Below, in pieces: positions 19,596 through 28,145 of a stretch of DNA of 64,000 bases (position 1 is the stretch's first letter; each line of letters starts with the position of its first letter). Below the pieces are notes generated by a model. The model did not search any database, was not told the origin of the DNA, and was given only the letters and a program-made list of their open reading frames with translations. Made by a program: the position numbers and the translations under genes. This stretch comes from Nitrospira sp. (GTDB taxonomy: Bacteria > Nitrospirota > Nitrospiria > Nitrospirales > Nitrospiraceae), in contig JAFEBH010000013.1 of the NCBI GenBank assembly GCA_018242765.1, positions 113,212 to 177,211 on the forward strand, in the 5' to 3' direction.

Positions 19596-19847
19596 AAAGC
19601 TCATCGAGTCAGAAGCGTAAGGTTGAGGTTAAAGTGTAAGACTGGCCTCGATTGCGCTCAGTGCACTGTATATTGAACGAGGGTGCACGGTCGTTCTAAG
19701 GGATTCATCAGAAAGCTGAATGGGCCCAATGGCCTCGCTCCAGAATTGGGTGCCGGTGAGATTCAGCGGATCTTATGAACTATGGGGTGGTGAAGAAAAT
19801 GAAGTCTATCATCGAAAGAATCAACTACCAACACAAAACGGATTCAA

Positions 19848-20534
19848 TCAATTCATCGGAATAATCGTTGCCGAGACTTCGTTCGGTAGTAACAAAGTCG
19901 CCACTGCGCGATTCTGTTCATCTTGTTGAATGAGCGCAAATAATGGCACTGGCTGTGGCACCTCGCTTGGGGGAAGCGCGAGCATCGCAGGGAAGTCAAT
20001 CAAGGGCGAGAGCGTCGTCTGGCTGGCGATGCGCAGTCGAAACGCCATCAATACATCCCGCAGCCGCTGAGCCTTTTCTTCCTCCGAGATCGACTCACTG
20101 GGTGCAATTCCAATCTCCCAGAGCGGTTTCGTCACGGTGACGGGAAATGTTAGCCCGAGTTTTTGTGCGTCCGTCGACACATCAATCAACAATCCAGCTT
20201 GAATCGCCTGCTGACGATTGGCAATCAGTTGCTTGGCCAGTACATCGGTGAGTGACTCCTCTGTCTTCTCGGATGTTGCCGGATGTTCAAGTTTTGGCTC
20301 TTCTGCCGTCGGCAGAGTCACCGCAGATTCTGTTTCAACTTGATCGCTTGGACTGTTCTCATCTCGTCCGACAATGGGCTCATTCGGAAGCGTGGGAAGC
20401 GCATGAATAAGACCTTCATATACTCGCTTGGCCGCTTCAGACCAGGTGGGATTCAATGGTCGACCAGCAAAAGCCGCATCAGCAGCCTTTCGCTCATCGT
20501 GAGTGAGGGTTCGTGGTGTTCGTGTTGTATCCAT
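19848..20534 (-). CDS. hypothetical protein with C-terminal DUF6573-like domain
   Basis: A 228-residue soluble protein. Residues 1-45 form a charged helical segment, residues 50-90 are acidic and low in complexity, and residues about 105-225 form a compact domain. That domain contains IQAGLLIDVSTDAQKLGLTF, then PVTVTKPLWE and a later RDVLMAFRLRI, an arrangement I associate with DUF6573. Members of that family, as I recall, often travel with plasmids and integrative elements, but I see no integrase, relaxase or att site here. The assignment is by eye and should be treated as tentative. No function is known. Confidence 0.55.
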   Translation of the reverse strand: MDTTRTPRTLTHDERKAADAAFAGRPLNPTWSEAAKRVYEGLIHALPTLPNEPIVGRDENSPSDQVETESAVTLPTAEEPKLEHPATSEKTEESLTDVLAKQLIANRQQAIQAGLLIDVSTDAQKLGLTFPVTVTKPLWEIGIAPSESISEEEKAQRLRDVLMAFRLRIASQTTLSPLIDFPAMLALPPSEVPQPVPLFALIQQDEQNRAVATLLLPNEVSATIIPMN

Positions 20535-20864
20535 GGTGGGGAGATAAGCCTTGCCACCGACAAGTCAAGGGCTACGCGGATGGGCAAGGGGCTTTCATAG
20601 AAAAAGCACAATAACTCCGAGCAGATAGGTCGGTCAACGGGGCCGGTGGCTTGCTGGATCGATCAGCCGTAATCCTAAAGGACGTGCCATCGATGGCCAG
20701 CCCGATGAGAAACATTGAGAAGATGAATGGTGCCATACCACCGAGTGAACACGACCAGATAGACCCAGTAACCAGACAGACTGCTTCGTGTCGCGCAAGG
20801 TTAAGGGCGTTCTCCGGTACTGTCTTAGGTGAAGGGCTCAAAACCCACGTGCTATAGTCGCGCC
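20535..20864. other. spacer with a doubtful minus-strand reading frame
   Basis: 330 bases between the DUF6573-like gene and the J-protein gene. A minus-strand frame at 20572-20841 (89 residues, TTG start) contains the hydrophobic stretch PFIFSMFLIGLAIDGTSF, faintly reminiscent of YceK/YidQ-type lipoproteins. It lacks a good start, lipobox or ribosome-binding site. It may be a decayed gene; I do not call it. Confidence 0.3.
20853..20858 (+). promoter_or_regulatory. candidate -10 element of a leaderless J-protein mRNA
   Basis: TATAGT lies only 6 bases upstream of the ATG at 20865. If used as a sigma-70-like -10 hexamer, transcription would begin at or beside the start codon, giving a leaderless message. 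No Shine-Dalgarno sequence is present, which agrees with this. A convincing -35 hexamer is missing, so confidence is limited. Confidence 0.35.
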
Positions 20865-21503
20865 ATGGCGCGAGTCGATTATTATCGCATCTTGGGCGTT
20901 TCCCGGGAAGCTTCAGACGAGGATATCAAGAAAGCCTACCGGAGGCTGGTATTTGACCATCATCCTGACCGGAATCCCGACAAGGCCGATGCTGAGGAAC
21001 GCATCAGAGAAATCAACGTCGCCTATGAAGTTGTCGGCGATCCGGAGAAGCGCCGAACCTACGACCGATTATCCTGGGGGAATGAGCCCCGTGCCGCGGA
21101 GGTTGACCTCGGTCTCATTCTCGGTGACATCGAGCAGAAGCTGTTTGAAGAAGGCCGGAAGGAATTGTTTGCAATCTTGATAAAAGACGTGGCACGAGTG
21201 AAGGCGGAGCTTGCTATCGTCCGAGAACGAACCGTGACCGAGCAAGGCTATGATTCGTTTCTGGAGCCGGTGGTGCAAGCGCGGGCAGCCGAAATCATGG
21301 ATGATTGTGTGACGGAAGACATGAATCAGCGGAAGCAACGGCTCATTGAGGTGGCCACTGACATGCTGGTATCTCAGGGAGTTGCCAAGCGAAGCGATGA
21401 AGGAGGGATTCGCTCACTTCGCTCTCGTCTGGAAGAGAGTTTTCGGAAAGGCCGGATCCACGGGTATGCATCAGCACTGGAACTGTTTTATGAAAGACGA
21501 TAG
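20865..21503 (+). CDS. J-domain co-chaperone-like protein
   Basis: A 212-residue protein with an N-terminal J domain (residues 4-65) that includes the DnaK-stimulating HPD triad at residues 33-35 ([10 protein letters not shown]). The glycine-rich and zinc-finger regions of true DnaJ are absent. Residues 70-212 are helical, charged and of unknown function. It probably recruits DnaK to a specific client rather than acting as the general DnaJ. ATG 20865 was chosen because the J domain begins there; an upstream in-frame ATG at 20829 would add 12 unlikely residues. It is transcribed alone and convergent with the amidohydrolase gene. Confidence 0.85.
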   Translation: MARVDYYRILGVSREASDEDIKKAYRRLVFDHHPDRNPDKADAEERIREINVAYEVVGDPEKRRTYDRLSWGNEPRAAEVDLGLILGDIEQKLFEEGRKELFAILIKDVARVKAELAIVRERTVTEQGYDSFLEPVVQARAAEIMDDCVTEDMNQRKQRLIEVATDMLVSQGVAKRSDEGGIRSLRSRLEESFRKGRIHGYASALELFYERR

Positions 21504-21544
21504 GGGTGGACGGTGAGGAGTACAGTCGTTTCATGTTTGACGCT

Positions 21545-22753
21545 TCACTCTCTCGAGAGTGGCCCCGACACAAACTTACCGGCCTTCATCACACCCACAA
21601 TGGTATTCCGATCTCGTAGCACCTCGATCCGCCGAAGCGGGTTCTTATTCAGGATGACCAGGTCCGCTTCCATTCCCTTAGCGAGGGTTCCAACTGACTG
21701 GTGAACGCCGATGAGCTTGGCTGCCTTTGCCGTTGAGGAGATAATTGCGTCCATGGGAGACATGCCCAATGCGACCATCCGCTCCAGCTCTTGAGCATTC
21801 TCTCCATGGTAATTGAATGGCGTCCCTGCATCAGTGCCCATCGCAATGAAGATACCGCCTTCATAGGCCTGTTTGAAGGAAGCTTTATGACGTTTCGCCA
21901 TCGCTTTGGCCTTTCCCAGGGCACTTTCTGGAATGCCGCAGCCAGGCCGGCAAGCCGCTGTTGTGGCTAAGGCTGAAAGGGTAGGGACCATATAGACGCC
22001 ATGTTGCTTCATCAGCGTCCCTGATTCCTCATCCAATAGCGTGGCATGCTCAATCGAGCTCGCCCCGGCCTGAATCGCACGCTTCATCCCTGACGCACCA
22101 TGGGCATGGGCGGCCACTGGTTTCCCAGCCTGTCGCGCGGCATCCACTGCGGCCGCGAGTTCTTCTGCAGTCATTTGCGCATCATCCGGGGAGGTGCCTG
22201 GGGTGAGCACGCCTCCGGAGGCAATGACTTTGATGACCCCCGCACCGGCGGCGACTTGTTCCGCGACAACCGTTCTGACCTGGTCAGCTCCCTCAACCTC
22301 TCGACCGATGAACCGCGCATGGCCACCGATCATACAGATGGCGAGCCCTGCTCCGACAATCCGTGGTCCGGGGAGTAGGCCGCATTCGATGGCTTGTTTC
22401 AGGGCGAAGATTGAATGGTCACGAGATCCTACGTCGCGCACGGTCGTAAATCCCGCTTCAATCGTTGCCTGGGCATGTCTGGCCGATTTGAGAAGGGTAT
22501 AGGAGGGTTGTTCAGACTCCAGAGCGCTGACCACATCAGCTTCTCCTCCTAAACAGAGATGGATATGGCAATCGATGAGTCCTGGGATCACCGTCAGGCC
22601 ACGGCCGTTGAGACGGGTCGCTCCTTTTGGAATGCGGATGTCATTGCTCGGGCCGACTGCGACAATCTTCGTGCCGCGCACGAGGAGTGTCATGGGGGCG
22701 CGTACTACTCCTGTTCCATCGATAAGGCGTACGTGATGAATGGCAATGGTCAC
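21545..22753 (-). CDS. amidohydrolase-family protein (imidazolonepropionase/prolidase-like)
   Basis: A 402-residue member of the metal-dependent amidohydrolase superfamily. Metal ligands are visible: H63 and H65 in DCHIHL, K175 in VIKVIASGG (probably the carboxylated bridging lysine), H216 or H218 in AHAHG, H236 in IEHATLL and D308 in GTDAGTPF. This pattern fits the binuclear cytosolic subgroup, often annotated as Xaa-Pro dipeptidase or imidazolonepropionase-like. The substrate is unknown. It lies 3 bases after the aminotransferase gene and is surely co-transcribed with it. No signal peptide is present. Confidence 0.85.
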   Translation of the reverse strand: MTIAIHHVRLIDGTGVVRAPMTLLVRGTKIVAVGPSNDIRIPKGATRLNGRGLTVIPGLIDCHIHLCLGGEADVVSALESEQPSYTLLKSARHAQATIEAGFTTVRDVGSRDHSIFALKQAIECGLLPGPRIVGAGLAICMIGGHARFIGREVEGADQVRTVVAEQVAAGAGVIKVIASGGVLTPGTSPDDAQMTAEELAAAVDAARQAGKPVAAHAHGASGMKRAIQAGASSIEHATLLDEESGTLMKQHGVYMVPTLSALATTAACRPGCGIPESALGKAKAMAKRHKASFKQAYEGGIFIAMGTDAGTPFNYHGENAQELERMVALGMSPMDAIISSTAKAAKLIGVHQSVGTLAKGMEADLVILNKNPLRRIEVLRDRNTIVGVMKAGKFVSGPLSRE

Positions 22754-22756
22754 GAT

Positions 22757-23935
22757 CTACCGTCCTACGCTATAGGTATGAGCGGCTGCTTGCAGTCCGG
22801 CGCCGGGGGTCGACACCCATCCACTTCGAATGCCGATTTCTTCAAGGGCGTTCAAGAGGGTCAGCACATTCGCCTCCGTCGAGGATTCTCCCATGAGCCC
22901 GATTCTCCACACCTTTCCCTTTAACGGTCCCAGCCCGCCACCGATCTCGATCCCGAAACGCCGGAGTAACTCAGCCCTGACTGCGGCCTCATCAATGTGA
23001 GCCGGAATGGTCACGCATACCAATGTCGGAAGCCGTCGGTCTGGAGGGGGCAATGGATTGAAGCCGAGTGCCATCAATCCTGCGGCCAGTGCACGGCTGT
23101 TCAACTGGTGACGGGCAAATCTGGTCGGAAGGCCTTCCTCCTCCACGAGGCGTAAGGCTTCTCGTAGTGCATAGATCATCGAAATCGGTGCCGTATGATG
23201 GTAGGCACGACTCTGTTCCGCCCAGTAATCGGCGATAAGGGACAGGTCAAGGTACCAGCTGTGACAGGGAGAACGCCGAGTCTTCACGACAGAAAGGGCA
23301 CGGTCACTGAGCGTCAACGGAGCCAGACCTGGCGGACAACTGAGACATTTCTGCGTCGCGCTGTAGCACACGTCGATACCCCATCGATCGACCTCAACCG
23401 GCATCCCTCCAAGAGATGTGACGGCATCGACGATCAACAACGCATTGTGTTGACGACACAAGGCGCCGATCGGTTCGACCGGTTGCCAGGCCCCCGTCGA
23501 GGTTTCAGCATGGACGAGCACGACTGCTTTCACAGGGCCGGACTGTTGGAGCATCGCCGCAATTGAGTCCGGTTCGATCACCTGCCCCCAAGGTACTTCT
23601 ATAGGAATGGTGTTTCCTCCACAGCGCTCGATGATGGTGGCGAGTCGAGTGCCGAAGACACCATTGACTCCCACAGCGACACGATCTCCTGGTTCCACGA
23701 TGTTGACGATCGCAGCCTCCATACCGGCCGATCCAGTTCCTGAGACGGCGATGGTGAAGGGGTGGGTGGTCACAAACACTCGACGGAGGAGCGTTTGAAT
23801 GTCATTCATGACGGCTAAGAAGAGCGGGTCGAGATGTCCGATCAGCGGAGTCGACATTGCACGTAGCACCCGAGGGTGTACGGCACTGGGACCAGGCCCC
23901 AATAACAGCCTGCGTGGGGCATGGAAGTCGTGCAT
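22757..23935 (-). CDS. class V aminotransferase (alanine/serine-glyoxylate aminotransferase-like)
   Basis: A 392-residue PLP enzyme of the AGAT/SGAT group. It starts with LLGPGPSAVHPRVLRAM, and the PLP lysine is K196 in YSATQKCLSCPPG, with D170 in LLIVDAVTSLGG contacting the cofactor. Family members transfer amino groups between serine or alanine and glyoxylate, as in photorespiration-like glyoxylate recycling. The start at 23935 is supported by an AGGAGA ribosome-binding site; the frame extends to 24016 without one. It is the first gene of a two-gene operon with the amidohydrolase. Confidence 0.88.
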   Translation of the reverse strand: MHDFHAPRRLLLGPGPSAVHPRVLRAMSTPLIGHLDPLFLAVMNDIQTLLRRVFVTTHPFTIAVSGTGSAGMEAAIVNIVEPGDRVAVGVNGVFGTRLATIIERCGGNTIPIEVPWGQVIEPDSIAAMLQQSGPVKAVVLVHAETSTGAWQPVEPIGALCRQHNALLIVDAVTSLGGMPVEVDRWGIDVCYSATQKCLSCPPGLAPLTLSDRALSVVKTRRSPCHSWYLDLSLIADYWAEQSRAYHHTAPISMIYALREALRLVEEEGLPTRFARHQLNSRALAAGLMALGFNPLPPPDRRLPTLVCVTIPAHIDEAAVRAELLRRFGIEIGGGLGPLKGKVWRIGLMGESSTEANVLTLLNALEEIGIRSGWVSTPGAGLQAAAHTYSVGR

Positions 23936-24040
23936 AGCCAAAGTCTCCTGAAATGTCGCGTGGTTAGTATAGCCAACTTGAGAAGGCATAGCTATGCAAG
24001 AAATCCGTGCAGGCACAGTTCCTAGCTAGTTTGAGGGGAT

Positions 24041-24068
24041 TTGGGTAGTGGTGACGCCGTGTTATAGT
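24041..24068 (+). promoter_or_regulatory. candidate promoter of the CPBP protease gene
   Basis: TTGGGT (24041-24046) and TATAGT (24063-24068) are separated by 16 bases. The ATG at 24077 follows the -10 hexamer by only 8 bases, so this promoter would give a leaderless or nearly leaderless mRNA. The -35 match is weak. Confidence 0.35.
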
Positions 24069-24076
24069 CGGGTGCC

Positions 24077-25573
24077 ATGAATGAACAGACGTTAGCAATC
24101 GGACAGTTACCGGGGCTCCCAGAAGCCGCTGACTCCACTGTTTCACAAGCATCTCCACTCCCATACAGCAGTCGATGGTCGCATTTCGTGAGCGTGATCT
24201 GTGCCTGTATCTTGCTTGCTTCTCTTGCGGGGATTCTCTGGTTGTCCCTGACCGTTCCGAAACTTCAACGATTTGAGGAGCCAGACCGTGCGCTGGATTT
24301 GATGGTCAGTCGGATGATGCAAGCGCAAGATGGACTACGCCGTGCACCGATATGGCAACAATGGGTAGCGGAATGGACGATGGACAGTCAGGAAGAAGCT
24401 TCTCGTCAGGCCATTCGGTGGTACCGTGAATTGATTGCAACCACCGATGATCCGTTGGCAAAGCTGCGGTTAGCGATTCTTCTCGGTGAATCCGAACACA
24501 ACACTGAGGCGCTTACTGAAGCCCAGAGTTGGCACGATCGCGGAACATCCGCCGAGTCCTTTCGACAACTGATTGAAGCGGCATATGGTATGGCTCCACT
24601 CTCACAAGCACGAGCGAGAGACTTACAAGCCATGCTGGCGGAGACGTTACCGATCGGGTGGTTTTACGATCATCTTGCTGCGAGGATAGCGCAACGGACT
24701 GGTGATCATGCGCTCCTGACCACCGTCGAGGCACAGAGTCAGATGAAGGAAGGGCAGGTTCAGCGATGGATTCGTCCGTTGATGATCGGCGAGCTGGCCT
24801 GTCTTGCTCTTGGGTCGATGATGTTGTTGGGAATCATGAGGTTGAAGGGCCAGCGACTGAATATACTTCAGCTTCATTCACCGGGCGTGCCTCCTCCGTG
24901 GTCTGGAGGGACGGCTGCCGCGGTGATTCTGCGCGGAGGCGCCTTGGGCGCACTCATGACCATCGTCTTCTTGTCTATACCTGCACTCAACCAGGGATCG
25001 TTGCGCGTACTGGCTATTCCTCTGGCGAATCTTCCGTTGCTGGCTATCGCCTATGTGCACTTGCTCAAACCGGCCGGCCTCGATTTCTGGCAGGGGTTCG
25101 GTCTCCGTATCAATCGTAAGGACCTCGGACGACTGGTGTGCGTCATCTTTGCCGTGGTCGCAGCCGCGCTCTGGGGTGAATGGGTCATGGGACAGGCCGC
25201 TGAGTTTCTGAAGCTTGAAAACCATTGGACAGAGTGGTTCGACCAGGAGTTGGTCTGGGCGACTCCGTCGATGCTGGCCATCAGCTTAGTGGAATACGTG
25301 GTCCTTGCCCCGATTTTTGAAGAGCTTGCGTTTCGTGGACTGCTTTTTGCGATGTTACGCCGCCGCTTCACCTTTCTTCCCGCCGCATTACTCAGTGCGA
25401 CCATCTTTGCCCTGGCCCATGGCTACAGTCTGCTGGGATTTATCAGTGTTTTGTGGAGTGGATTCCTGTGGGCCTGGGTCTATGATCGAACAGGGAGTCT
25501 CATCCCCGGCATGGTGGCTCATGCTATGAATAACTTGCTGGTCTGTCTTACCGTGATGGCTCTGCTTCGTTGA
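24077..25573 (+). CDS. CPBP-family intramembrane glutamic protease with long N-terminal extension
   Basis: A 498-residue protein whose C-terminal third is a CPBP (CAAX protease, Rce1-like) domain. The catalytic motif EELAFRG is at residues 415-421, followed by the second motif FALAHG and a final HAMNN. Upstream are one membrane helix near residues 35-57, a soluble stretch of about 170 residues with helical-repeat character, and further helices from about residue 235. Typical CPBP proteins are 200-300 residues, so the N-terminal half is an addition of unknown role. Its 3' end overlaps the convergent epimerase gene by 26 bases. Confidence 0.85.
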   Translation: MNEQTLAIGQLPGLPEAADSTVSQASPLPYSSRWSHFVSVICACILLASLAGILWLSLTVPKLQRFEEPDRALDLMVSRMMQAQDGLRRAPIWQQWVAEWTMDSQEEASRQAIRWYRELIATTDDPLAKLRLAILLGESEHNTEALTEAQSWHDRGTSAESFRQLIEAAYGMAPLSQARARDLQAMLAETLPIGWFYDHLAARIAQRTGDHALLTTVEAQSQMKEGQVQRWIRPLMIGELACLALGSMMLLGIMRLKGQRLNILQLHSPGVPPPWSGGTAAAVILRGGALGALMTIVFLSIPALNQGSLRVLAIPLANLPLLAIAYVHLLKPAGLDFWQGFGLRINRKDLGRLVCVIFAVVAAALWGEWVMGQAAEFLKLENHWTEWFDQELVWATPSMLAISLVEYVVLAPIFEELAFRGLLFAMLRRRFTFLPAALLSATIFALAHGYSLLGFISVLWSGFLWAWVYDRTGSLIPGMVAHAMNNLLVCLTVMALLR

Positions 25574-26372
25574 ACGTCGCCGCCTGGATTCGTTCAAGAG
25601 CATGGTAGAGATCTTCGTAGCGGAGACTTGCACCATCCGCGTTCAGCAGCTTGCACATTCGCTGATTCGCTATCCGTTTTCCCATCGGTTGTGGTTCAGG
25701 GGAAACAGAAGATCGAACCGCCCATCGGCGTTCGACGGTCCGACAGATTTCCTCCCAGGTCCTGGGGGTTCCATCGCTGACGTTATAGATCTCACCCTGT
25801 TTACCTTGTCTGAGGGCCGCAAGGCAGGTCGAGGCCAGATCCTCGACATGAATCAGGTTGACAAATTTTTGTGAGCGTCCGACCCGTCCTGTTCGGATCC
25901 AATCAATGGGATTGCGGCGTGGACCATAGATACCCGACACCCTCAAGGTGATTGCCCTATAGGATGTTCTGAGGAGTTCCTCACCTTGCACACGAGGTTT
26001 CCGTAGGTCAATTTTGGCTGTTTCATCAACCCAGGGCGGAGGGTATGCGGTTGACGGACCGTCGTCGTAGGCGGAGGTGCTGCCAAGCACGACCAGCCGA
26101 CGGGTTCGTAACAACGCAGTCTCAGCGAACCGTTGAATCAACTCAATCGGTACGACGGGAAAGCACCAGAGGAGATCGGTTGCTGGAGGAAGCAGCGGCC
26201 ATGTCTCAGGCTGCGTAAAGTCAAACTTGATCCGTTGTTCTTTCCTCACGCCTAGCAGGTGTCGATCCGGATCACGACTGCTGGCAAAGACCTGCGCATA
26301 GTGTTGCTCGGCAAGCGGCAGGAAGAACTTGGCGGTGTAGCCGAATCCGAGGATGGCGAGCGAGTGGTGCAA
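25548..26372 (-). CDS. NAD(P)-dependent epimerase/dehydratase-like SDR protein
   Basis: A 274-residue extended-SDR-like protein. The N-terminal dinucleotide-binding loop is GFGYTA (residues 9-14), and the middle holds VVLGSTSAYDD and VSGIYGPRRNPIDW, as in YeeZ-type NAD-dependent epimerases. The usual Tyr-x3-Lys pair is not obvious, so catalysis may be altered, as known for atypical SDRs. It overlaps the CPBP gene tail to tail. Substrate unknown; sugar nucleotide is only one possibility. Confidence 0.8.
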   Translation of the reverse strand: MHHSLAILGFGYTAKFFLPLAEQHYAQVFASSRDPDRHLLGVRKEQRIKFDFTQPETWPLLPPATDLLWCFPVVPIELIQRFAETALLRTRRLVVLGSTSAYDDGPSTAYPPPWVDETAKIDLRKPRVQGEELLRTSYRAITLRVSGIYGPRRNPIDWIRTGRVGRSQKFVNLIHVEDLASTCLAALRQGKQGEIYNVSDGTPRTWEEICRTVERRWAVRSSVSPEPQPMGKRIANQRMCKLLNADGASLRYEDLYHALERIQAATFNEAEPSR

Positions 26373-26490
26373 GACGAGAATCCTTCCTATTGTCTTCGAG
26401 ATAGTGTGCCAGTGAGCAGCGATCAGAGTCCAACGGAAAAACTCATTGTGGTTGGAGTCTGTACTGATTCTAGTAACAAAAGAATTTCCT

Positions 26491-26677
26491 ATGATGCACA
26501 GTAGGATTGCTGTTACGGCTTCTCTTGACGGTAGTGCCGCTCTTGGCTGGTTGTCCTGCCAGCGGTGGGAGAGATGGTAGGTTTGGAGGGACTATGCCTA
26601 GTCGTGTGGCTGTCTCGCCCAACGGCAGCGTTCTCTATGAGAGTAACCATGTGCCAGGTCATACCATAGTGTTGTGA
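26491..26677 (+). pseudogene. broken 5' copy of a beta-propeller lipoprotein gene
   Basis: From a TTG at 26507 the frame encodes 56 residues: a hydrophobic signal ending in the lipobox LLAGC, a Gly-rich linker and then one propeller-like motif VAVSPNGSVLYESN before a stop at 26675. The intact gene beginning at 26741 has the same plan (lipobox, Gly-rich linker, repeated SPDGQFLYVAN-type motifs). Two ATG codons at 26491 and 26494 lie one frame off, which suggests a frameshift in the signal region. I read it as a decayed or truncated duplicate rather than a functional small lipoprotein, though the latter is possible. Confidence 0.5.
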
Positions 26678-26700
26678 GGGCTTTGTGAGAGTGGTATAAA
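26672..26700 (+). promoter_or_regulatory. candidate promoter of the beta-propeller lipoprotein gene
   Basis: TTGTGA (26672-26677) and TATAAA (26695-26700) are 17 bases apart, matching sigma-70-like consensus at 4 of 6 and 5 of 6 positions. The -35 hexamer overlaps the stop codon of the broken upstream copy. The predicted transcript start is near 26707, about 34 bases before the ATG. Confidence 0.5.
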
Positions 26701-26740
26701 CAGACATATGTTGCACAGAACAATTCTTGATCCACCACGT

Positions 26741-27982
26741 ATGAAGCGATTACATCCGGCCTGGGTCCTCCCGTGTCTTTTCCTTGCATCTGGTTGTGGC
26801 GATGGCGGAGGGAGTGGTGGGGTTGGTGGACTACTAGGAGCAATCGGGGGCGGCGGTGGAGAAGAGCGAACGGCAGGTTCGATTGTCTACGTCACTAATA
26901 GTGGAGCGAATAGTGTATCCGGATACACCGTGAACCCAACGACCGGTGGGCTCGCAGCAATTTCCGGTTCGCCGTTCTCGGATATTCCGACTCCGTCGGC
27001 TATTGCCGTGTCGGCGAACGGGTTGTTCGTTTACATTGCCAGCAGCGACAAGAATACAGTGACGGCCTTCCGGGTAGGCACCAACGGCACGTTATTGTTC
27101 GGGGATTCGACTTCAGGGAACCCCAACTCCGTTTCCGTGGGTACGACCCCACGAGCCCTTGCCGTCTCAAAGGATTCTCAGTTTCTCTATGTTGCGAATA
27201 GTGGATCAAGTGATGTGTCGGTTTTTAAGATCGGCACGGCGGGGGGGCTGACCCTTGTTGCACAAACAGAGGGGCGTTCCAAGCCGGTCGGTGCTGGAGT
27301 GTCCTCACCGATTGCGCTAGCCATTACTCCGAATGGGCGGTTTCTCTATGTGGCCAACAGTACGTCTAATACGATTACGGCGTTTCAAGTCGATTCGTCC
27401 GGTCTGCTGACGCTTCTCCCACAGGCCGGGCCCAGTACAAATCCTATTTCATCGGGTGGGACTGGACTCACTGCGCTCGCGCTGTCCTCGAATGGGCAGT
27501 TTCTTTACGTGACCAACGGGACATCCAGCAACGTCGCAATGTTTCGTGTTGAACCATCCGGATTATTAACCCTCATTCCCCCGACCACTTCCAATCCCAT
27601 TTCTACAGGCGGAACAACTCCGAACGGTCTAGCAGTGGGGGCGGATGGGGCTCACCTTTATATCGCCAACGGAGGCGGGACGGTAGCGACGTTTTTGATA
27701 GGCAGCAATGGCTTATTGACTCTTGTGCCTGCCGTAGGGGTATCCCCAAATCCTGTACCCTCGCCAGCAGGCGGGCTCACTCCTGTAGCGCTTGCAACTT
27801 CTCCGGACGGGCAGTTCCTATATGTAGCAAATCGTGTCGCCAGTATTTCAGGAGGTAGTGTCTCAGCCTATACGATTGTGTCCGAGTCAGGTACCCTGGT
27901 TCCCGTCACGCAACTTCTTGGCAATCCCTTTCCGGCACAGAGCAATCCTTCCGCTATTGCCATCCGTGCACCGGCCCCTTGA
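26741..27982 (+). CDS. lipoprotein with YVTN/lactonase-type beta-propeller
   Basis: A 413-residue exported lipoprotein. The signal peptide ends in LASGC with the lipidated cysteine at C19, followed by a Gly-rich linker. From about residue 50 there are six or seven repeats of about 50 residues, each with a core like AISPNGRFLYVANSTSNTIT, typical of YVTN or 6-phosphogluconolactonase (Lactonase family) propellers. Many bacterial relatives are outer-membrane or periplasmic proteins of unknown role, so an enzyme activity should not be assumed. ATG 26741 was chosen over 26708 because it gives the proper lipoprotein signal. It is convergent with the hybrid kinase operon. Confidence 0.88.
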   Translation: MKRLHPAWVLPCLFLASGCGDGGGSGGVGGLLGAIGGGGGEERTAGSIVYVTNSGANSVSGYTVNPTTGGLAAISGSPFSDIPTPSAIAVSANGLFVYIASSDKNTVTAFRVGTNGTLLFGDSTSGNPNSVSVGTTPRALAVSKDSQFLYVANSGSSDVSVFKIGTAGGLTLVAQTEGRSKPVGAGVSSPIALAITPNGRFLYVANSTSNTITAFQVDSSGLLTLLPQAGPSTNPISSGGTGLTALALSSNGQFLYVTNGTSSNVAMFRVEPSGLLTLIPPTTSNPISTGGTTPNGLAVGADGAHLYIANGGGTVATFLIGSNGLLTLVPAVGVSPNPVPSPAGGLTPVALATSPDGQFLYVANRVASISGGSVSAYTIVSESGTLVPVTQLLGNPFPAQSNPSAIAIRAPAP

Positions 27983-28145
27983 GAACATGACCCATTCGCT
28001 GATCGGAATGATGAGCGACATTTTCCTCAGTGATCGAGAGGAGTTCTGCCGGAGCGATCCAGCCTCTGGAATGGAGACTTTTCCTAGTGCGGAACGTACA
28101 TCGTCGATGATCCGTGCCGGTGAGAACGGTAGTGGGTCGAGCTGG

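Noticed and set aside
20572..20841. Possible YceK/YidQ-like lipoprotein on the minus strand
   Set aside because: Only one hydrophobic stretch is suggestive; the start is TTG, there is no lipobox and no ribosome-binding site.
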